From the NCBI RefSeq assembly GCF_000178955.2, contig NC_016631.1:5084001-5148000 (forward strand): a stretch of DNA of 64,000 nt, given 5' to 3'. Positions 1 to 7,510 of the stretch are shown in pieces; within the stretch, counting starts at the first letter, position 1, and each line of letters opens with the position of its first letter. Made by a program: the position numbers and the translations under genes. The DNA comes from Granulicella mallensis MP5ACTX8 (lineage in GTDB: Bacteria > Acidobacteriota > Terriglobia > Terriglobales > Acidobacteriaceae). The notes under the pieces are model-generated. The model made no database searches. It had not been told where the DNA came from and was given only the letters and a program-made list of their open reading frames with translations.

Positions 1-436
1 CATAAAGGTGTCGTTACAGGTATTTGGAATTTTCGATTGGGGCGATTGATCGCACCTTCAGTCTCTCCTCGCAGGCTAGCCGGGTAAAGTGACTTCACCA
101 CGTGCAGATGGTGTATACACAGCCATATTCAGCCTGATAACAAGGGGTTCGAGAGCTGTAAGACAGTTCTATGTCAACAGTTCCAATTGTCTAATGGACT
201 CTATGAATAGAAAGTTAAAATAAAATCCAACCTTAAAACACAACCTGCTTACTGCATGATCTTGAGAAAGGCTGGGTGGCTTTTACAGATTCAACCAGAC
301 TGTCAGCCTCTAATACACCCGTGGTTTCACGGGGAGACACGCCCCTTCCAATGCAAATGGAAAGGCGAATGGGTGAACTTAGATTTTTGTACAAGATTGG
401 AGAAGGGAGATTCGGTGGAGGATAGCCCGGAGAGCT
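1..436. other. Window edge, no gene supported
   Basis: I see no convincing gene here. A short plus-strand reading frame near 256-495 has no ribosome binding site and overlaps the end of the regulator gene on the other strand. The stretch carries CGTTACAGG at 12-20, a motif that recurs in two other intergenic regions near regulator genes (see findings). The downstream 180 bases hold no clear terminator hairpin for the regulator that ends at 437. Confidence 0.5.
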
Positions 437-1810
437 TTAGTAGATGCGCTTCGCCACGACCTCGGCAGGAGACGATTCCGAATCAAGGTTCGTAGTCTTC
501 AGCACAACCTCAAAAGGTCTGATTCCATGTTTATCACGCGGCACAGTCTTCAAAAAGGTTCCCATGCTGCCATGAAACAGGAACTCCGAAGCAGCCTCGG
601 TTCCAGCCACCGTTAGACCTTCGACGATCAATACCCAGCCCGTACCATTCAAATTGGGGAGAAAGGCGACAACGGCATAAGTAGAGTAAGGGGCAGCCGT
701 GCTGCTGTTGCGGTAGACGGCCGGCTCTCCCGAAAGTGGCTTCTTGTTAACGATGACCGACTCATAGGTATCGCTGGTCGCGTGATAATCGAACCGGAAG
801 TTCATTCTGGGTTCGAAGAGCGATATCCAGGGATCTCCATAGATAGAACCAAGCAGGATAAGGTTCGACTGCTTCAGGTCATCCAGGCGCAAGGTTCTGG
901 CATTTCTCAGAATAACCCGCTTCTGCCTCGCCTCTGGAAGGGTAAGAATGCCTGCGACGGTATTTACGTCGGGGACGCTGGTGAGTCGTTCACGGCTCAA
1001 CCGCTGTAGCTTGAGGCTTTCAGGGCTATCGACTTTCTCAAACTGTGAGAAATAACTTCCGTCGATGTACTGGTTGAGCGTCGCATACTTACCACTGACA
1101 TCCTGTAGAACTCCCAGCCCACTGTCCGTCGTGACGACGTACGTACTTGCATTCTCAGAAAATAGCTGGGCCCATATCGGATGGGCGACTGAAGCCTGCA
1201 GCAGATTTTCCCTGAAAAGAAAGAAAGCAATAAGGGTGCCAAAGAGAGCAATCAGTCCAAGGGTTATGACCCACTGAAATCTGCGCCGGGGAGCCTGAGG
1301 AGTCGATATCTCTGGCTCAGGAGAAGAGATTGCCAGGAGCGGACGCTCCTTTGACGGGGTAACAGTGATGTCTCCACCCCCTGCGCCAAGTGGAATGACC
1401 TCTTCCAGGCTCTCTTTCTGACGCTCCTCAAAGACCGCGCAGTATCCACCGCGTGGAATGACGATCAGCAGCGGTTCATCCGCTGCATGATCTTCAAAGT
1501 AGCGATCGAGCCGCTGCCGGAGGTGCCTGACGTAGGTGCGGACAATATTGTCTTCGCTGGTCCGATAGCCGGGACGGCGACGAAAGACAACGACACCGAT
1601 GTTCTGTTCTGTCAGATCGTCGGTACGGCCCTCCAGCGTGCGCTCACAGACAAATAACAGGAATTGGGAGAGCAAAGGAGACTTGGCAAAGTACGGACTC
1701 TCCGCGACTCGCAGCGCGAGCGTCCAGCGGGGGTCTTCCCTGAGACCTGACTCGATATCATCTGCGACAGATGACGCCGTGTCCGCAAAATGTATCGGCT
1801 GTGAGCTCAT
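437..1810 (-). CDS. Membrane-anchored winged-helix regulator (CadC/ToxR-like layout)
   Basis: Predicted 457-residue one-component regulator. Residues about 35-130 resemble an OmpR/CadC C-terminal winged helix: a recognition-helix-like stretch VRTYVRHLRQRL is followed by the wing-like IPRGGYCAVFEE. A single membrane segment lies at about 178-200 (WVITLGLIALFGTLIAFF). The rest would be periplasmic and holds a motif shared with two other proteins in this window (IVEGLTVAGTEAASEF, then VVLKT). DNA binding in the cytoplasm with periplasmic sensing is inference from this layout. The start is uncertain: the reading frame stays open to 2098, but ATG 1810 just precedes the conserved part and leaves room for the terminator at 2016-2050. 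No strong Shine-Dalgarno is visible. Its target may lie left of the window. Confidence 0.75.
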   Translation of the reverse strand: MSSQPIHFADTASSVADDIESGLREDPRWTLALRVAESPYFAKSPLLSQFLLFVCERTLEGRTDDLTEQNIGVVVFRRRPGYRTSEDNIVRTYVRHLRQRLDRYFEDHAADEPLLIVIPRGGYCAVFEERQKESLEEVIPLGAGGGDITVTPSKERPLLAISSPEPEISTPQAPRRRFQWVITLGLIALFGTLIAFFLFRENLLQASVAHPIWAQLFSENASTYVVTTDSGLGVLQDVSGKYATLNQYIDGSYFSQFEKVDSPESLKLQRLSRERLTSVPDVNTVAGILTLPEARQKRVILRNARTLRLDDLKQSNLILLGSIYGDPWISLFEPRMNFRFDYHATSDTYESVIVNKKPLSGEPAVYRNSSTAAPYSTYAVVAFLPNLNGTGWVLIVEGLTVAGTEAASEFLFHGSMGTFLKTVPRDKHGIRPFEVVLKTTNLDSESSPAEVVAKRIY

Positions 1811-2015
1811 GAACCGCGAGGTAATGGGACTGTCCGGCACAAAATCTGCAGAACTTCTATTCAGGCTGAAGAGTACGCGGGAATTATGAATGGAATGTAA
1901 ACGAGAGTACCCGGCCCCATCGCCCTGGCTGACGAGGGGGAGATCAAAAACAGTTTCCTGCCAAAATCGGTGTCTTCTCTCTTGTAACCTTTCCGCAATA
2001 AAAACAAGTTCTAGT

Positions 2016-2050
2016 GGCGGAATGCGAAGAGCTTCTCTTCGCATTCCGCC
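2016..2050 (-). terminator. Terminator hairpin after the NHL lipoprotein gene
   Basis: A perfect 16-bp inverted repeat (GGCGGAATGCGAAGAG, loop CTT, then its complement) lies 57 bases past the stop of the gene ending at 2107. Reading on the minus strand, a TTGTTTTT run follows about 8 bases later. This separates transcription of the lipoprotein from the downstream regulator. Confidence 0.8.
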
Positions 2051-2106
2051 CCGAATTCTTGCGTTTCCCTGGCTACAGCGATTCGCACATGCCAGCATGC
2101 GATGCC

Positions 2107-4272
2107 TTACGGCATCATGCCCGGCTTACCCAGCGCCTTCAGCGGCACTGTTGGAGCTGCCAAGCCGATGATCTGTGTCATACGTCCACCGCCGGAGTTC
2201 CCATAGCTGGCGACCCAGATAGAACCTGTGGAATCGACAGCCAGGTCCAGCCTGGTGCTTACTCCCGTGGTGCAAGTCTGAACGGTGCTCGTGGCAGTCC
2301 CGGTGCCGGTGGTGGTCCCGGCGTTGTAGCAGGGATAGTAGGCATTGGTCGTACCGGTGGCTGGAATGTATTGATACAAGTTGGTGCCTGTAGAGGCATC
2401 GGGATACCAGATAGAACCCGCACCGTCGATGTCGAGATAACGTGAAGCCGCGGCTGGATTCGCGGCCACATTGGCAGCCTTCAGAGTGGCCGCTGCCCCG
2501 CTGCCGGTGACAGTTGTCTTGAAGATCCCGCTGCCGGTTCCGTTCGTTACAGAGTACGCGTTGCCGCTCGCATCGGTCGTAATGCCATACCCTGCACTAC
2601 CAGTCAACGGAGAGAACTTCAGGCCTGTGGCATAGGCAGGAGCAGTAGCCGTTCCTGTATTGGGGAAGTAAGCAGCCTGCGCCGTTGTTGAGTTATAGCC
2701 CGCAACCCAGATGTTGTTATTGCTGTCCGGACGTATCTGCAGCAATGTCTGCGCCGGTGAAGAAGGAGGAACGGCGAAGGACGCCTCGGAGTATGTCGTT
2801 CCATTCTTCAGCAACTCATGCAGGTTCTGTCCCGTCGTCGTATTGGAGCTATACCAGACATTCCCCAGCGAATCGACCGCAACACCATACAGGGAGACAG
2901 AGGTCGAGGGAAACTGTTGGACAGTAGCACCCGAAGCCGCATTGATCTGCTGCACGAAACCCGTTGAAGCGGTGCTGGTTCCATTGACCACCCAGACATT
3001 TCCGGAGGCGTCGGCAGCAATGCCGCGTGGATCAACCAGCGCAGTGGTATCCGTGGCCGAGGTCCACAGGCTCTGCCCAGCGCTATTGAGCGCAACAACG
3101 TTGCCCGCAGTGCCGGTACCGGAGTTCGGGTTGGCAAAGTACACATTGTCATCGGCATCGATGGTTACGTTGATGGGATAGATTGAGCCCTGTCCCGTAG
3201 CGGTCGCGCCATAACCTGGAAGATAGTAGATTGCCACGCTCCAGTCGTTGGTCAAAGTACCAAAGGCGGTAAGGGCTGGAACGTAGACGCCTGCATTGAT
3301 CTGCTGCGATCCGGTCTGCCCCGAGAGTGGGATCGGTGTCAGCGTAAAGTTCAGGATCGCGGTTGCGTTGTTCGCAGGATAAAGAGCGATGTTCAACATC
3401 GCCTGCAGCGAGTTGGTAGGCGCCGTTCCACCCGGAGGCGTGGCCAGCTGATACAGCGTGGAGCAGTAGCTGAAATCTCCTGGAGTAGTCCCGTCACCAC
3501 CGATGGTGCATAGATACTGCGCATAGGCCAGCGAGTTCAGCTCCTGCACCGGTACCAGGCCGCCGCCAGTCCCTGTATCGCTGCCGTTGGTGTACTGCTG
3601 GAAGTTGCCGATCTTGTAAGGCGACAGATTATTCGCGTTGAGAAAAGCGTGCGCCAGTCCGGCAAAGGTAGATGGCGTGCCTACGCCGCTTGTGCCGCCA
3701 TAGTTGGTTGCCGAGCTGGTCACATTTACGGTAGTGCCGTTCAGGCTGATGAAGTTCCGCAACGCCCAGACTGCCGCCACGGTCGACGCCTCATTGGTCA
3801 CGATCGACGTAACGTTGGTGGTATTCGCTGCCGAAGTGAGGATCGAACAGTCTCCAATCGCCGTCATCATCAACGAGTTTGGATTGTTGGCTAGGTTGGT
3901 GGAGTTCTGGCCGGAGGGGTATGGAGTACCGCCCTCTGCCGTCACATAGAGCTGGTCCGGGCTGGAGCAACTCAGGCCCGTCACGCTCCAGCCTCCCGTC
4001 GTATTTGACGTCGTGGTTGTCAGCAGCTTAGCCGCGCCCGTGTAGACACCGTTGGCTGCAACCCCATCAGGCTGCGTCGCATAGATCTTCACCGTCGCGC
4101 CAGGCATGTAGTTGCGAGCAGCAAAGACCTGTCCCTGCAGCGTGATGGGCGCGTCATAGTTCGTGGCTGGCGTTGCCTGTTTGACGCTACACCCGGCGAG
4201 CATCATGCAGGCCATGGCAGCCAGCCCCGTAGCTACCGAATGAACATATGCCGAGCGGATCTTCCATTGCAT
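2107..4272 (-). CDS. NHL/beta-propeller lipoprotein, distant relative of the array at 50.8-64 kb
   Basis: About 721 residues. ATG 4272 is chosen because GGGAG sits 8 bases upstream; an in-frame TTG at 4287 is less likely. A signal peptide ends in the lipobox LAGC (Cys28), followed by Ser, which suggests an outer-membrane or surface lipoprotein. An N-terminal module of about 300 residues (GQVFAARNYMPGATVKIYA, then a C..LYV.A.GG region and a NEASTVAA segment) matches the order of elements in the tandem lipoproteins at the other end of the window, at much lower identity. The C-terminal half holds NHL-like blades (IDADDNVYFAN, AADASGNVWVVN, AVDSLGNVWYSS and others), so a beta-propeller is expected. 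The substrate or partner is unknown. A terminator follows at 2016-2050. Confidence 0.85.
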   Translation of the reverse strand: MQWKIRSAYVHSVATGLAAMACMMLAGCSVKQATPATNYDAPITLQGQVFAARNYMPGATVKIYATQPDGVAANGVYTGAAKLLTTTTSNTTGGWSVTGLSCSSPDQLYVTAEGGTPYPSGQNSTNLANNPNSLMMTAIGDCSILTSAANTTNVTSIVTNEASTVAAVWALRNFISLNGTTVNVTSSATNYGGTSGVGTPSTFAGLAHAFLNANNLSPYKIGNFQQYTNGSDTGTGGGLVPVQELNSLAYAQYLCTIGGDGTTPGDFSYCSTLYQLATPPGGTAPTNSLQAMLNIALYPANNATAILNFTLTPIPLSGQTGSQQINAGVYVPALTAFGTLTNDWSVAIYYLPGYGATATGQGSIYPINVTIDADDNVYFANPNSGTGTAGNVVALNSAGQSLWTSATDTTALVDPRGIAADASGNVWVVNGTSTASTGFVQQINAASGATVQQFPSTSVSLYGVAVDSLGNVWYSSNTTTGQNLHELLKNGTTYSEASFAVPPSSPAQTLLQIRPDSNNNIWVAGYNSTTAQAAYFPNTGTATAPAYATGLKFSPLTGSAGYGITTDASGNAYSVTNGTGSGIFKTTVTGSGAAATLKAANVAANPAAASRYLDIDGAGSIWYPDASTGTNLYQYIPATGTTNAYYPCYNAGTTTGTGTATSTVQTCTTGVSTRLDLAVDSTGSIWVASYGNSGGGRMTQIIGLAAPTVPLKALGKPGMMP

Positions 4273-4370
4273 CGCGTCTTCTCCCAAAATGCACTACTGT
4301 ATGAAACTCTTTGCCGGTCTCGCTACACCGTAGAAGCGCCGTTTGAGCTGGCCACCGGACCGGAATGTTG

Positions 4371-4421
4371 GCCCATCGGCGCATACGCCGATGGGCTAGG
4401 TAGAGGGCAGACCAGTCTGCC
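4371..4421. terminator. Two tandem hairpins between two secreted-protein genes
   Basis: Two perfect inverted repeats lie in the 166-bp gap: GCCCATCGGCG / CGCCGATGGGC with a 4-base loop (4371-4396), and GGCAGAC / GTCTGCC with a 2-base loop (4406-4421). They follow the stop of the gene ending at 4439 on the minus strand. Neither has a clear T-run, so they may act as terminators, as RNA-stabilising 3' ends, or as a leader of the next gene. Confidence 0.55.
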
Positions 4422-4438
4422 TGCTTTCTTTGAAGGGC

Positions 4439-7096
4439 TTACTGCACCGTGACCGTAAAGCTGATCGAGTTGGTAATAGTCGGGAGGACCGAGTCCGTTG
4501 CCGTGACGGTATAGGTGTAAGTCCCCGGCGCGGCAGCAGTGTTCCCAAGTCCTGCACTCGTACCGCAGGCAGTCAGGTTGAAGGTCAGCAACATCACGAG
4601 CCCCAACAGAACCGTGGAGGTCAGGTGCTTACGCCGCCAGATACCAACCGCCAGCAGTCCGATAGAGAAGATGCCGATGAGTCCAAGCGGCAGAGAGCGA
4701 GGAAGCACGCTCGCCGCTTTTGTTGTTCCGGTAGCAATGGCAAGCGACACCGTGGACGCACCGTCGTAGTTGAGCGTCAGCTCAGGCGGTGTGGTAACAC
4801 ACTGTGTGCTGATAGGAACGCCCAGGGAGTTTGCATTCGGCGTGCCCGCGCAGGTGATATTCAGAATGCCGCCATACCCATGCTGACCCGTGATGGTAAT
4901 GGGAAAGGTGAGAACGCCTCCGGCGGTGACAGTGCCGCTGTTAGTAGGCGAGGTCATCGTGAAGACACCAGGCGCGAGGGTCAGCGGAACCGAACCGTGT
5001 GCGACATTGCCCTGAGTATCGGTAGCAGTAACAATCAGGCCGGGTACGAGACCGACGCTTCCGCTGGTCGCAGCCGTTGCAAGAGTGTAGGTGTGATCAC
5101 CCGCGACCGCATCACCATGGGTCCCATCGTCATAGAGCTGCGACGTCGTCGAAAGACCTAGATTGGAAAGGTCTGCGATCACGTTCAAGCTCGTGCTTTG
5201 CGGAGTGGATGCGGGTGTAACCTGAGTCGTGATCGTGAAGGGATCGAGAATGCCGGGGGTGCTTGGCGTGGTGGTCGTAGCCGAAACAGCCAACTGCGTG
5301 CCTAGCGGGCAGGGTTCCGGCGTGGTGCTGGAGTTTGCGAAATCAATATAGCCGAGGCTGAAATCGTTCGCGTTGTCGGATGTATTGCCGCACTTGTTAT
5401 TACGGATCGTAGCGTACGCGTACACCACTCCATTGATATTGGTCGCAGCACCATTCAAGGTGGCGGGCAGATAAGGGGCGTAGCCACTTCCCTCGTAGCA
5501 GGTTACGGGCGCACTGCCGTCCACCGCTCCGATGCCGATCAGATCGACGAGATTGGCCGAGCTTGTTGGGCAAGTCGTCCCCAGCGGTTCCTGGTTATTG
5601 ACTAGGGCGATGGAGGTTTCCGTGCTGCTCAAGTCATTGTCCGTGGATGTGGCGGTACCTTCAAGCGTCTTTAGCTGGTAGTCGTACGGGTAGTTGAGAT
5701 TGCATTGGTTGCTCACGCACCCGGCACTTGAGATGTAACCCGGACCGCTACCGGCGATAGCATAAAACCCACCGGGAGGAATGGTCACAACCGGAAGCAG
5801 ATAGGTGACTGCCGAGAAGGAGCCCGTCGCGCCTCCGTTTTGAAGGGACCAGTTGTTCATCGTGATGGGAGACTGGGACGGATTGAAAAGAATAACGGTA
5901 TCGCGACCGTACTCTGATTTGGATAGATCTCCTGCTCCATACCAGGCAATAATGCGGATGCTGTTATTGCCCGTCGAAGGCCGATTGGCGGCGCTGAGCG
6001 TGGTCACGGCAAGCGGCGTGGAACCGGTAAAGGACTCTCCCATCATGTCGCTGGCAGTGACATTGGCGGGATAGGTAAACCCTCCGACAACGGAGGCTGG
6101 GATAGTAGTGGCCAGCGTGTAAGTGCCATCACCCGGGACCGCATCACCATGAGTTCCATCGTCATACATCTGCAGAGTCGAGGAACCGCCATAGTAGGGA
6201 GTATTGAAGTCCAGAAATACTGTGAGACCAGAATTGGACGAAGCTCCCGTAACAGCCGCCGTAAGCGTCACCTCGCCATTGACAAAGGGATTGTTGGGCG
6301 TAGCCGAGATCGTCGCGTTCAACTGTGCCCCGGTGGAGCAGACCGTAACAGGAGACGACGCATTGAAATACGTGACCGGCGCATTTACATAGTCGTTCGC
6401 GTTATCAAAGGTATCGACGCATTTGTTCTTACGCGTGACACCAAGCTGGCGGCCATAGGCGGAACTCCCGTCGTAATACGCCTCACCCGATCCCGCGTAG
6501 CAAGAAGCAGGCGTAGGGCTTGTAGCGGCATTCGTAGCGATGTTTGAACCATAGCCGACCATGTCCTGAAGCTGTGAGCCAGATCCACAAACAGGGCTGG
6601 AGCCGGCAGTCAGGGCCTTCTGGGTATTCGTCAGGGCAACAACACCTACAGTGCTGCTCAAAATATTCTGCGTCGACGGTACGTTGTTATTATCCTCAAT
6701 AGTTTGGAGCTGGTAGTCATACGGGATGGGAGCAACGCTGCCATCGCTGGAGAGAGCTTGCGAACTGCCTGCGATCATGTAATAACCGCCCGCAGGAATC
6801 GCGAAAGACGGCAGCTTGTACACGGTCCACGCTGAAGTAGTGCTGGTTCCGCTATGGGTCTGAATGGCGCAGGCCGTGCAGCTGATCGTGGCCTGGGTTG
6901 GGTTGAACAGAATAATCGTGTCCTGACGGTAGGTTGCGCCTGCTAGGCCACCTGCTCCGGCTACCTCATAGATCTTAAGCCCATTGTTGCCGGCCGCTGC
7001 ATGGGCTGCAGGAGCATGGCCCAGCAGAACGGCGGCCATCATCAGGAACGTGCCGATCCGCGCCGCCCGGTTGAAAACAATATCCTTTATTCGCAT
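4439..7096 (-). CDS. Secreted lamin-tail-domain-like protein with C-terminal membrane segment
   Basis: 885 residues with a signal peptide ending near AHAAAG. Two modules are repeated in tandem. Each starts with a lamin-tail-like fold (IYEVAGAGG...DTIILFNPTQA and IIAWYGAGD...DTVILFNPSQS, each with an IP.GG.Y.IAGS core). Each continues into an Ig-like or choice-of-anchor segment with YDDGTHGDAV.GD.TYTLAT, an acidic loop that could bind calcium. The C-terminus carries a hydrophobic segment (LGLIGIFSIGLLAVGIWRR), a second hydrophobic stretch ending in TACGTSAG, and an Ig-like strand region that ends the protein, an arrangement often met in acidobacterial secreted proteins. The likely role is a surface or extracellular structural protein. 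The start ATG has GGAGG 9 bases upstream. Confidence 0.8.
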   Translation of the reverse strand: MRIKDIVFNRAARIGTFLMMAAVLLGHAPAAHAAAGNNGLKIYEVAGAGGLAGATYRQDTIILFNPTQATISCTACAIQTHSGTSTTSAWTVYKLPSFAIPAGGYYMIAGSSQALSSDGSVAPIPYDYQLQTIEDNNNVPSTQNILSSTVGVVALTNTQKALTAGSSPVCGSGSQLQDMVGYGSNIATNAATSPTPASCYAGSGEAYYDGSSAYGRQLGVTRKNKCVDTFDNANDYVNAPVTYFNASSPVTVCSTGAQLNATISATPNNPFVNGEVTLTAAVTGASSNSGLTVFLDFNTPYYGGSSTLQMYDDGTHGDAVPGDGTYTLATTIPASVVGGFTYPANVTASDMMGESFTGSTPLAVTTLSAANRPSTGNNSIRIIAWYGAGDLSKSEYGRDTVILFNPSQSPITMNNWSLQNGGATGSFSAVTYLLPVVTIPPGGFYAIAGSGPGYISSAGCVSNQCNLNYPYDYQLKTLEGTATSTDNDLSSTETSIALVNNQEPLGTTCPTSSANLVDLIGIGAVDGSAPVTCYEGSGYAPYLPATLNGAATNINGVVYAYATIRNNKCGNTSDNANDFSLGYIDFANSSTTPEPCPLGTQLAVSATTTTPSTPGILDPFTITTQVTPASTPQSTSLNVIADLSNLGLSTTSQLYDDGTHGDAVAGDHTYTLATAATSGSVGLVPGLIVTATDTQGNVAHGSVPLTLAPGVFTMTSPTNSGTVTAGGVLTFPITITGQHGYGGILNITCAGTPNANSLGVPISTQCVTTPPELTLNYDGASTVSLAIATGTTKAASVLPRSLPLGLIGIFSIGLLAVGIWRRKHLTSTVLLGLVMLLTFNLTACGTSAGLGNTAAAPGTYTYTVTATDSVLPTITNSISFTVTVQ

Positions 7097-7510
7097 GCTG
7101 GTGTGACCTCCAAAAATCTACTGCAGATGCCGCGTATCCAATTTTCCTGTTCGACTCTTTGCCACAAAAACAGAAAAGCCGCCCCTCGGACCGGAGATGC
7201 AGGTTTTCAACGCCAGCAGGCGTTATAAACCTCTTCCGGAGTGGAGGGGCGGCTCTCTCTTTTAATTCTGTGCCGCGCGAATGAACAGTAGCAATCAGCA
7301 GGGACAATGTCAAACATTTCAGGCTGACGGGCCTACAGTTCCGCAAGACTAAGATAACTCAGACGTCCTATAGAAACGAAGCTAATGCGCCCAGCAGAAA
7401 TGGCTCTGCGCGATATTTCATCAAATATTTATAGAGCAGCCAATTCAGATATTTATCGAACTATTGAAACATAAGATAAAGAACTTAAAATAGTTCAACA
7501 TCGGTAGCCC
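7097..7510. other. Intergenic region with one large hairpin
   Basis: This 414-bp gap lies between the TBDR gene ending at 7511 and the lamin-tail-like gene starting at 7096, both on the minus strand. It holds the long hairpin at 7177-7254. The remainder is AT-rich around 7400-7500 and shows no reading frame I would support. Confidence 0.6.
7177..7254 (-). terminator. Long multi-helix hairpin with T-rich tail (terminator or attenuator)
   Basis: AGCCGCCCCTC (7177-7187) pairs with GAGGGGCGGCT (7244-7254). Inside, CCGGAGA pairs with TCTTCCGG (one bulge), AGGTTT (7201-7206) with AAACCT (7227-7232), and AACGCC with GGCGTT around a 4-base loop. On the minus strand the stem is followed by TTTTCTGTTTTTG. 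It lies 257 bases past the TBDR stop and about 80 bases before the next start, so it may end the oxidase/lactonase/TBDR operon or attenuate the lamin-tail gene. Confidence 0.7.

Noticed and set aside
256..495. Possible small plus-strand gene at the window start
   Set aside because: No ribosome binding site, no recognisable feature, and it overlaps the 3' end of the regulator gene.
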